Of a stretch of DNA of 64,000 nt, positions 17,748 to 24,638 are shown piece after piece (the first letter of the stretch is position 1; each line of letters starts with the position of its first letter). This stretch comes from an uncultured Collinsella sp. (lineage in GTDB: Bacteria; Actinomycetota; Coriobacteriia; Coriobacteriales; Coriobacteriaceae): assembly GCA_902494565.1 (NCBI GenBank), contig CABUTN010000001.1, forward strand, positions 1-64,000, in the 5' to 3' direction. The notes beneath the pieces were generated by a model that worked only from the letters and a program-made list of their open reading frames with translations, was not told where the DNA came from and did not search any database. A program made the position numbers and the translations under genes.

Positions 17748-18635
17748 ATGTATGACAACGGACCTGTGCCCGGCCGCAACGACGCTTGCTGGTGCGGCAG
17801 CGGCAAAAAATATAAGAAATGTCACAGCGCCTTCGACGAGCGCCTCGAGCGCCTGTGGGAGGAGGGCTGGGAGGTTCTGCCCCGCACGCTCTACAAGACG
17901 CCCGCCGACATCGAGGGCATCAAGCGCTCCGCCGCCATCAACGTGGGCGTGCTCGACTACGTAGGCGAGCACATCGCCGCGGGCATGACCACCAACCAGA
18001 TCGACCAGATGATCTACGACTACACCGTCGAGCACGGTGGCACGCCGGCCGACCTCAACTACGAGGGCTACCCCAAGAGCGTGTGCACCTCGATCAACGA
18101 CGTGGTCTGTCACGGTATCCCCTGCGATACGGACGTGCTGCACGAGGGCGATATCATCAACGTGGACTGCTCCACGATTCTTGACGGCTACTTTAGCGAC
18201 TCGAGCCGCATGTTCTGCATCGGTGAGGTCTCTGCCGAGCGCCAGCGTCTTGTCGAGGTCACCCGTGCCAGCGTGGAGGCGGGCCTGGCGGCCGTCAAGC
18301 CATGGCTGCCGCTGTCCGTTATGGCCGAGGCCGTACAAAAGACGGTCGAGGACGCCGGCTTTAGCGTGGTGCGCGAGTACGGCGGGCACGGCATTGGCAA
18401 AGAGTTCCACGAGGACCCATTTGTGGGCTTTACCACCGAGGCGCCCGATGTGGACACCATCATGGCTCCGGGCATGGTCTTTACCATTGAGCCCATGGTC
18501 AACGCCGGAGCGCCCGACATCAAGATCAGCAAGGGCGACGGTTGGTGCGTGCGCACCAAGGACGGCAGCGATTCGGCCCAGTGCGAGGTACAGCTCGTGG
18601 TGACCGAGGACGGCTACGAGCTGCTGAGCTGGTAG
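17748..18635 (+). CDS. map: Type I methionine aminopeptidase with N-terminal SEC-C zinc motif
   Basis: A 295-aa enzyme that removes the initiator methionine. Residues 12-27 form a SEC-C metal-binding motif (DACWCGSGKKYKKCHS), then the MAP fold: NVDCSTILDGYFSDSS (two Asp ligands), GGHGIGKEFHEDP (His ligand), FTIEPMVN (Glu ligand) and a final QCEVQLVVTEDG (Glu ligand). The open frame starts at 17703 but ATG 17748 has AAGGAAG upstream and begins the SEC-C motif correctly. Confidence 0.95.
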   Translation: MYDNGPVPGRNDACWCGSGKKYKKCHSAFDERLERLWEEGWEVLPRTLYKTPADIEGIKRSAAINVGVLDYVGEHIAAGMTTNQIDQMIYDYTVEHGGTPADLNYEGYPKSVCTSINDVVCHGIPCDTDVLHEGDIINVDCSTILDGYFSDSSRMFCIGEVSAERQRLVEVTRASVEAGLAAVKPWLPLSVMAEAVQKTVEDAGFSVVREYGGHGIGKEFHEDPFVGFTTEAPDVDTIMAPGMVFTIEPMVNAGAPDIKISKGDGWCVRTKDGSDSAQCEVQLVVTEDGYELLSW

Positions 18636-18644
18636 CCGTGGATG

Positions 18645-18694
18645 CGCCGGGCTTCGCGATGGATATGTTAACCATCGCGAAGCCCGGCGTTTTT
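18645..18694 (+). terminator. Strong terminator after map
   Basis: CGCCGGGCTTCGCGATGG pairs perfectly (18 bp) with CCATCGCGAAGCCCGGCG over a 14-base span loop and is followed by TTTTTA. Confidence 0.92.
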
Positions 18695-18705
18695 ATAGCG
18701 TTTTG

Positions 18706-18750
18706 CCTGATAAAACCTGCCAAAATAAACCTGTCCCCTTTTGGCAGGTT
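18706..18750 (+). repeat. Family A dispersed hairpin, copy 2
   Basis: AACCTGCCAAAA then TAAACCTGTCCC then CTTTTGGCAGGTT; the arms pair perfectly over 12 bp. It ends 19 bases before the GTG start of the dehydrogenase, so it lies in that gene's leader and very near the RBS. Confidence 0.88.
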
Positions 18751-18768
18751 GGGCGGAGAGGACCGTTT

Positions 18769-19704
18769 GTGAACATCCTGGTTTTGTTGCCCGTCAACGA
18801 CCGTCATCGCGCAATTCTTGAGTCGAGCGCTCCGGGCGAGGACTTTATCTACACGAGTGCCGACGCCATCACGCGCGAGCAGGTCGCCGATGCCGACGTG
18901 ATCTTGGGCAACATCGACCCTTCCCTGCTGACCGCATGCGAGCACCTCCAGCTGCTGCAACTGCAGACCGCCGGCTATGACGATTACTTAGCCGCCGGCA
19001 CCGTGCCAGCCGACGCTAAGCTTTCCTGCTCGGTGGGCGCCTACGGCCAGGCCGTGAGCGAGCACATGTTTGCCATGGTGCTGTCTATGATGAAGCGCCT
19101 GCCCGGCTACCAGGACCTGCAACGCGAGCATCGCTGGGAGGACTTAGGCCCGGTCACCTCGCTCAAAAATGCCAATGTGCTGGTGTTGGGCGCGGGCGAC
19201 ATTGGCGGCCACTTTGCCACGCTCTGCCGCAGCATGGGCGCGCACGTCCGCGGCATCAAGCGCCATCCGCTCGTCTACCCCATTGTGTTTGAGGACATGG
19301 ACGGCATGAATGCCCTGTCCGAGCGCCTGGCCGAGGCTGACATCGTCGCATCCTTTATGCCCAGCACACCCGAGACCCGCGGCCTGGCGAACGCCGAGTT
19401 CTTCGCCGCGATGAAACCGGGCGCCTTCTTTGCCAACGGCGGCCGCGGCGACCTTGTGGCCGCCGACGACTTGGTTGCCGCCCTGGAGTCGGGACATCTC
19501 GCCGGCGCCGCGGTCGACGTCACCGACCCCGAGCCGCTGCCTGAGACAAGCCCCCTGTGGGATGCGCCCAACATGCTCATCACGCCACACGTCTCCGGCT
19601 GGTTCCACCTGGCAGCCACGCTCAACAATGTGGTCGACATCGCCGCGGAGAACCTGCGTCACCTGCAAGCCGGCGAAACTTTACGTTGTTGGATCGAACA
19701 TTAG
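18769..19704 (+). CDS. D-isomer-specific 2-hydroxyacid dehydrogenase family protein
   Basis: A 311-aa NAD-dependent oxidoreductase. Rossmann motif LVLGAGDIGGHFA (about residues 142-154), GGRGDLV with the substrate/NAD-facing Arg near 225, catalytic-acid region DPEPLPETSPLW and ITPHVSGW with the catalytic His near 283. Start chosen as GTG 18769 because GGGCGGAGAGGA precedes it; the open frame upstream is the family-A repeat. Substrate unknown (glyoxylate, pyruvate or phosphoglycerate relatives). Confidence 0.9.
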   Translation: MNILVLLPVNDRHRAILESSAPGEDFIYTSADAITREQVADADVILGNIDPSLLTACEHLQLLQLQTAGYDDYLAAGTVPADAKLSCSVGAYGQAVSEHMFAMVLSMMKRLPGYQDLQREHRWEDLGPVTSLKNANVLVLGAGDIGGHFATLCRSMGAHVRGIKRHPLVYPIVFEDMDGMNALSERLAEADIVASFMPSTPETRGLANAEFFAAMKPGAFFANGGRGDLVAADDLVAALESGHLAGAAVDVTDPEPLPETSPLWDAPNMLITPHVSGWFHLAATLNNVVDIAAENLRHLQAGETLRCWIEH

Positions 19705-19869
19705 GGTTCCGCCGTTCTAACGAACGGCGGACCGGTCGACGCTGCGCGCCGCCCAGAGCGACAATTTGTCATTCAAAAGGCAAGGCATGACCAGAAGGTC
19801 TATGCCTTGCCTTTTTCATGCCAACTTGTTCGCTCTGGACATCGCTCGCTGACGCTTGCTCAACCTGCG
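19705..19869 (+). repeat. Family D structured element, copy 1
   Basis: Starts directly after the dehydrogenase stop with hairpin CCGCCGTTC/GAACGGCGG (19709-19730), then GTCGACGCTGC, GACAATTTGTCATTCAA, an internal terminator-like hairpin (19775-19816), a long-range arm CAGAGCGA/TCGCTCTG, and the 3' end TCGCTGAC..TTGCTCAACCTG. The same arrangement is at 60522-60685. Confidence 0.75.
19775..19816 (+). terminator. Terminator inside the family D element
   Basis: AAAAGGCAAGGCAT pairs with ATGCCTTGCCTTTT over a 13-nt loop and is followed by T residues. It ends transcription of the dehydrogenase gene. Confidence 0.85.
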
Positions 19870-19912
19870 GTGTCTCAACAATTCCGTCCAGCTGTTGGCA
19901 TTGCGGCATTTT

Positions 19913-19959
19913 CCCAGATAAAACCTGCCAAAATGAACCTGTCCCTTTTTGGTAGGTTT
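19913..19959 (+). repeat. Family A dispersed hairpin, copy 3
   Basis: Same sequence as copy 1 (CCCAGATAAAACCTGCC start, TTTTTGGTAGGTT end) with one change, AATGAACC for AATAAACC. The remaining gap up to 20065 shows nothing recognisable. Confidence 0.85.
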
Positions 19960-20065
19960 GGTGCAATGGGGTCAGGTTGGCTTGCGCCATACCGGTAGTT
20001 CTGTCTGCGACACTCTCGCCAAAGTGATATCAAACATACATCTAGCGTTTTCGACACTTCGCTTA

Positions 20066-20248
20066 TTAGAGCCAGTCCGTCTCCTCATCATAGCGGTCCG
20101 AATAGGCGCTACGCTTGAGTTCTTCATCGCTCGCTGGCCACGCGTTGGACACGTCGATTCCCGATTCATGGCAAGCGGTGGCGAACAGCTTCGACCCCTG
20201 ATCGATTAGTTGAGACCTGCCCTCGGTCTTCTCGTCTTCGGCTTGCAT
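20066..20248 (-). CDS. Small acidic hypothetical protein
   Basis: A possible 60-aa protein. Its ATG follows the stop codon of the M18 aminopeptidase directly (TAAATG), so it could be translated by reinitiation. It is rich in acidic residues and ends SDRYDEETDWL. No family recognised, no membrane segment. It could be an antitoxin-like tail or a chance frame. Confidence 0.4.
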   Translation of the reverse strand: MQAEDEKTEGRSQLIDQGSKLFATACHESGIDVSNAWPASDEELKRSAYSDRYDEETDWL

Positions 20249-21634
20249 TTAGAGCTCCACGCTTTCGGCGCCGTTGATGGTTAAGTTGCGCTCGTAGAAG
20301 GCGGTGAGGGCGCGGATGGCGTACATCACGTCGCGCACGCCGCCGGTCTCGTAGCTTGAGTGCATGGCAAGCTGCGGCAGACCCACATCCACGGCGTGCA
20401 TGCTCGCCTGCATATTGGACAGATTGCCGAGCGTGGAGCCACCCGCCATATCGCTCTTGTTGGCGAAGGCCTGCGTGGGCACGTCGGCGTCGTCGCAGAT
20501 GGCCTGGAACACCGCGCGGCTAAAGGCATCGGTGCAGTAGTGCTGGTTGGCAGCTTCCTTGATAACGATGCCGCCGTTGAGCACGACCTGGTTGCGGGCA
20601 TCGCACTTCTCGGCGTGGTTGGGATGCACGGCATGTGCATTGTCGCAGCTTACAAGCATCGAGGCGGCAAGTGCGCGATGGTACGATTCGTCGTCAAAGC
20701 CCAGCGAGCCGTTAATGCGGCGCAGCGCGTCGGCCAAGAACGTCGACATGGCGCCCTGCTTGGTCTCGGAGCCAACCTCCTCGTTATCGAAGCAGCAGAA
20801 GACCGAAACGTCGTGCGCGTTCTCGGCACCCAAAAATGCCTGCAGCGAGGTGTAGGCGCAGGCCAGGTCGTCGAGCTTGGGCGTCGAGATAAACTCGTCG
20901 GCCCAACCCCAAATGCGCGCATCCTGACGATTGACCAGGAACAGATCGCGGCCCAGGATCTGCTCGGGCTCAACATCCAGCTCTTCGGCGATCAGGGCGT
21001 CAAAATCTCCCTGCTTAAGGTCACCGGCGCTGATGAGCGGGCACAGATCAATGGCTCGGTTGGGCGCAAAGCCCTCGTTAACGCCGCGGTTCATGTGGAT
21101 GGCAAGGCTCGGGATAATAGCGACCTCGCGCTCGGTGGCAAGCAGGCGGCTCTCAATACGGTCGCCCTCGCGCACCAGCACGCGGCCCGCGAGCGCCAGC
21201 GGGCGATCGAACCAGGTGTAGTCGATCATGCCGCCGTAAGCCTCGGTGTTCAGGCGCAGCGTCTCGCCCGCGCCGTCGAGCTCGGGCACGGCCTTGACCT
21301 TAAACGTCGGCGAATCGCTGTGCGACGCCGTGAGCTGAAAATGATAGTCGCCGGCAACGCCATCCTCGCCCCACGTCGCGGCCAGGTCCTCGCCCACCTT
21401 AAAGGCAACAACGCTCGAGGTGTTGCGCTGCGTGTAATAACGTCCGCCCGGCTCGATATCCCACGCCGCGTTCTCGGGCAGGTAGGTAAAGCCCGCCTCG
21501 TCGAGTTCGGCCATAATGGTCGCCGCCGTATGGAACATGCTGGGGCATGCCTCGATAAAGTCAATAAGGTCGTTGGCGGCCTCGATATCGTCGGCCGTCA
21601 CATGCGCGCGCTCGGGCGTTTCCTGATCCGTCAT
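20249..21634 (-). CDS. M18 family aminopeptidase
   Basis: A 461-aa zinc aminopeptidase of the aspartyl-aminopeptidase family. Metal and catalytic motifs: TASHSDSP (His-Asp), FDNEEVGSETKQGA (catalytic Glu and ligand Glu), SCDNAHAVHPN (Asp ligand), and AMHSSYETGG (final His). MAGGSTLGN precedes the last His. The frame continues to 21745, but ATG 21634 has AAAGGGGAG upstream and matches the usual length. Cytoplasmic, releases N-terminal residues from peptides. Confidence 0.93.
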   Translation of the reverse strand: MTDQETPERAHVTADDIEAANDLIDFIEACPSMFHTAATIMAELDEAGFTYLPENAAWDIEPGGRYYTQRNTSSVVAFKVGEDLAATWGEDGVAGDYHFQLTASHSDSPTFKVKAVPELDGAGETLRLNTEAYGGMIDYTWFDRPLALAGRVLVREGDRIESRLLATEREVAIIPSLAIHMNRGVNEGFAPNRAIDLCPLISAGDLKQGDFDALIAEELDVEPEQILGRDLFLVNRQDARIWGWADEFISTPKLDDLACAYTSLQAFLGAENAHDVSVFCCFDNEEVGSETKQGAMSTFLADALRRINGSLGFDDESYHRALAASMLVSCDNAHAVHPNHAEKCDARNQVVLNGGIVIKEAANQHYCTDAFSRAVFQAICDDADVPTQAFANKSDMAGGSTLGNLSNMQASMHAVDVGLPQLAMHSSYETGGVRDVMYAIRALTAFYERNLTINGAESVEL

Positions 21635-21795
21635 GCTCTCCCCTTTCGCTGGGCTGATGGTCCCCTCCAGCATACCCCGCCACGCCAGCACCGCACTCTT
21701 CATTCCGTGCTTAATTCCGCACCACTCACCAAGTTGAGCCATCATGCCCGCGCTCCTTTTGCGACAATTGCGCTAACAGGACGAGAGGAGCCGTC

Positions 21796-22881
21796 ATGAA
21801 GCCACGTAACATTGCCATCGCCTGCGGTGTCGCGGGCGTCGCCGTCGGCCTTGCCGCTGCCGCCGGCATCGTTTACCGCAAGCAAATCAAATCCGCTGCG
21901 TCGCTCAAACGCTTGACCGGCTACGCGGATGGCTATGACCTGTACGCAATCGACATCGCCTACGACTACGACCTCGACTGCATCATCGCCGCCGATGTGC
22001 GCGACGACCAGGCCTACATCGATGCTGTGGTGGCACAGGTGTTGCCCGGCGTGCCAGCACATGTCCAGGCGCCCCAGTTTGCCTGCAGCGCTTTTATCGC
22101 CGTAGATGCCGAAGGCCGCGTGCGCACCGGTCGCAATTACGACTTTAAGGACGACACCTCGGCGCTGCTGGTGCGCAATCACCCACGCGGCGGCTACGCC
22201 TCCATCGGGTTTGCCGCCCTTAACAACCTGGGCGCCAACACTCCGCTTGATTCCGTCGCCGGACGTGCCGCCGCACTCATGGGCCCGTTTGCCCAGCTCG
22301 ACGGCATCAACGAATGTGGCGTGTCCATTGCCGTACTCACCCTGGATTCCAAACCCTGTGACCAGGACACGCAGCGCCCCGTCATCAATACCTCGCTCGC
22401 CATCCGCCTGGTGCTCGACCGTGCCGCCACCACGCAAGAAGCTGTCGACCTGCTTTCCGCCTACGACATGCACGCCATGGCAGGACGCGATTACCACTTC
22501 TTTATCAACGACGCCGCCGGTGACGCGCGCGTAGCAGAGTGGGATCCGCACGATCCGGACCGCGCTTTCAAAGCGACTCCTGTACGCCAGGTTACGAACT
22601 TCTACGCCTGCTATGGCAACGAAGTGCTGCCCAACCAAAAGAATGGCGAACTGGGCCATGGTAAAGAGCGCGCCGTCGCAATCGCCGATGTCCTTGACGC
22701 CCATGTCGGTGCCCAGAACGAGGCAGTCGCTTGGAAGGCCCTACGCGCTGCGGCGCAAGAGCCCAATCCGGAAGACATCACCAGCAACACGCAGTGGTCG
22801 GTCGTCTTTGACAACACCGAGCCCGCTGCCGCCATCACGCTGCGCCGCCACTGGGGCGACATCGATGCCTTCGCGCTGTAA
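21796..22881 (+). CDS. Membrane-anchored Ntn hydrolase of the choloylglycine/penicillin acylase type
   Basis: A 361-aa protein. An N-terminal hydrophobic helix (residues about 7-27) could be a signal or anchor. From about residue 95 the fold resembles linear-amide C-N hydrolases: FACSAF with a candidate nucleophile Cys, then RTGRNYDF, YASIGFAALNNLGANTP, NECGVSIAVL, and near the end NTQWSVVFDN. In bile-salt hydrolases the Cys becomes the N-terminus after Met removal; here a long segment would have to be cleaved. Substrate could be an N-acyl amino acid, bile salt or beta-lactam; specificity is not readable. Confidence 0.75.
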   Translation: MKPRNIAIACGVAGVAVGLAAAAGIVYRKQIKSAASLKRLTGYADGYDLYAIDIAYDYDLDCIIAADVRDDQAYIDAVVAQVLPGVPAHVQAPQFACSAFIAVDAEGRVRTGRNYDFKDDTSALLVRNHPRGGYASIGFAALNNLGANTPLDSVAGRAAALMGPFAQLDGINECGVSIAVLTLDSKPCDQDTQRPVINTSLAIRLVLDRAATTQEAVDLLSAYDMHAMAGRDYHFFINDAAGDARVAEWDPHDPDRAFKATPVRQVTNFYACYGNEVLPNQKNGELGHGKERAVAIADVLDAHVGAQNEAVAWKALRAAAQEPNPEDITSNTQWSVVFDNTEPAAAITLRRHWGDIDAFAL

Positions 22882-22949
22882 GGAGCTGGCACCGTCGTCC
22901 TTACGCTGGCCTGACGTTGCTTACATTTCCATACATTTGAGCTAACACG

Positions 22950-22984
22950 TTTTACCCCCGTATCAACAGTGTGCGGGGGTAAAC
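22950..22984 (+). terminator. Hairpin between Ntn hydrolase and phosphofructokinase
   Basis: GTTTTACCCCCG pairs with CGGGGGTAAAC around a 13-nt loop. No strong T-run, so it may be a terminator or a leader hairpin of the phosphofructokinase, whose start is 38 bases on. Confidence 0.6.
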
Positions 22985-23021
22985 TTATGCGCATGTTATA
23001 ACTTGCCCGGAAGGATTCACC

Positions 23022-24101
23022 ATGCTTAGAATCGGTCTTCTTACTAGTGGCGGCGACTGCCAGGCGCTCAACGCCACCATGCGCGGCATCGTCAAAACGC
23101 TTATGACCAATAGCGAAGAACCTATCGAGATCTATGGTTTTGAGGACGGCTACCAGGGCCTTATCTACAGCAGGTTCCGCGTCATGACGCCCGCCGATTT
23201 TAGCGGCATCCTCACCCGCGGCGGCACCATCCTGGGCACGAGCCGCACACCGTTCAAGCGTCTGGATACCCCCGAGGCCGATGGCGTCGAGAAGGTGCCG
23301 GCGATGGTCCACACCTATCATAAGCTGCAGCTCGACTGTCTGTTTATGCTGGGCGGTAACGGCTCCACCAAGACCGCCAACCGCCTGCGCGAAGAGGGCC
23401 TCAAAGTTATCGCCCTGCCCAAGACCATCGATAACGACACCTGGGGCACCGAGTTGACGTTTGGCTTTACGAGCGCCATCGACGTCGCCACCAAGTGCAT
23501 CGACGACATCCACACCACTGCCTCGAGTCACGGCCGCGTGTTCGTTATCGAGATCATGGGCCACAAGGTCGGCTGGATTCCGCTGTACGCCGGCGTCGCG
23601 GGCGGCGCGGACGTCATCCTGATTCCCGAGATCCCCTACGACATGGACAACGTCATCAAGACCATCGAACATCGCATGGAGACCGGCAGCCGTTTTACCA
23701 TCGTGGCCGTCGCCGAGGGTGCCATCTCTAAGGAGGACGCGGCGCTGTCCAAGAAGGAGTACAAGAAAAAGCTTGCCGAGCGCACGAGTCCGTCGATTGT
23801 CTACGACATCGCCAAGGAGATTGAGACCAAGACCGGTCGCGAGACCCGCGTCGCCATCCCCGGCCACACGCAGCGCGGCGGTCAGCCCGATGCCCAGGAC
23901 CGCATCTTTGCGACCCAGTGCGGCGTCGAGGCGGCGCTCGGCTGCCTGCGCGGCGAGTTTGGCTACATGATTGCCCTGCGCGATGGCAAGATGTGCCACA
24001 TGCCGCTCGAGGATGTCGCCGGCAAGCTCAAGTATGTCGATCCCCAGAGCGACCTGGTACGCGAGGCCAAGGCGTTGGGCATCAGCTTCGGCGACGAATA
24101 G
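23022..24101 (+). CDS. pfkA: 6-phosphofructokinase
   Basis: A 359-aa PFK-family enzyme catalysing fructose-6-phosphate phosphorylation in glycolysis. Seen: SGGDCQALNATMRG at the N-terminus, GGNGSTKTA near residue 108 (E. coli GGDGS; Asp103 replaced by Asn, Gly104 kept), PKTIDND near 131 (Lys where ATP-PFKs often have Gly), MGHKVGWIPLYAG, IPEIPYD and GHTQRGGQP. Gly104 points to ATP, Lys124 occurs in PPi enzymes and in actinobacterial ATP enzymes, so the phosphoryl donor is uncertain. RBS GGAAGG. Confidence 0.93.
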   Translation: MLRIGLLTSGGDCQALNATMRGIVKTLMTNSEEPIEIYGFEDGYQGLIYSRFRVMTPADFSGILTRGGTILGTSRTPFKRLDTPEADGVEKVPAMVHTYHKLQLDCLFMLGGNGSTKTANRLREEGLKVIALPKTIDNDTWGTELTFGFTSAIDVATKCIDDIHTTASSHGRVFVIEIMGHKVGWIPLYAGVAGGADVILIPEIPYDMDNVIKTIEHRMETGSRFTIVAVAEGAISKEDAALSKKEYKKKLAERTSPSIVYDIAKEIETKTGRETRVAIPGHTQRGGQPDAQDRIFATQCGVEAALGCLRGEFGYMIALRDGKMCHMPLEDVAGKLKYVDPQSDLVREAKALGISFGDE

Positions 24102-24277
24102 CCTCGGCCGAAACTGCTCTCATCGGAGACCCCAGGGCTTACCTCCCAAATCGTCCTCGGACATGTCAGGATCCCGCCGTGCGCTTCGCGCGGCGGGATC
24201 CTTCCGTCCTGCGGAAAGATTTGGGAGGTAAGCCCTGGGGCCTCCTACGGTGACTGGGGAGGCCGAGGCTATTCGTC
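24093..24277. repeat. Family B bipartite palindrome, copy 1, with pfk 3' end as outermost arm
   Basis: Arms 24130-24152 and 24218-24240 are complementary over 23 bp. Conserved spacer GTCCTCGGACAT at 24153-24164 and GTCCTGCGGAAA at 24206-24217 flank an inner stem (GGATCCCGCC/GGCGGGATCC). Outside these, the last 9 bases of the pfk frame plus the next 8 (24093-24109) are repeated inverted at 24261-24277. The 537-base gap 24102-24638 holds this, the repeat at 24306 and a terminator; no gene. Confidence 0.85.
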
Positions 24278-24305
24278 TTCTTGCTGCAAGTGCCTGGGGT
24301 AGGAT

Positions 24306-24516
24306 GCGGCGTGCATTTTTGGGAGTATTCAGCAGCCGAGGGTGCCTGCATACTGGATTTTGGGCGAGAGACAGGCGCCGCGGGCCGCATTCTGCAAAAA
24401 AATGAGCGGTCCTCGAGGCGCCGGAGCTCAAAGTCAGGCTTTCAATGCGCTTTTGTGCGCCCGCTCCCACACTCGCGGACTCCGGGATGCTGAATTCTCC
24501 GGAATTTGCACGCCGC
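24306..24516. repeat. Imperfect inverted repeat of about 28 bp, 211 bp overall
   Basis: GCGGCGTGC..ATTCAGC (24306-24333) and GCTGAAT..GCACGCCGC (24489-24516), each with 12 bases between the matching blocks. Interior GC-rich, no gene recognised. Could be a decayed miniature element. Confidence 0.5.
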
Positions 24517-24545
24517 CCCCTGGGGTACCCGCGGGCAAAAAGCAA

Positions 24546-24578
24546 CCGCCCCGCCGAAATATGCAATCGGCGGGGCGG
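24546..24578 (-). terminator. Terminator after the FtsX-type permease
   Basis: CCGCCCCGCCG/CGGCGGGGCGG, 11 bp perfect, followed on the minus strand by TTGCTTTTT. Confidence 0.85.
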
Positions 24579-24638
24579 TTTATGCAAAAATGCGGTTGTG
24601 GTACATTACAGCTCGCTACAGCTTGAATCCCAGGCAGG

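Noticed and set aside
24120..24587. Open frames across the pfk downstream palindromes
   Set aside because: They read through inverted repeats on both strands, have no RBS and no family resemblance; the DNA is repeat, not gene.
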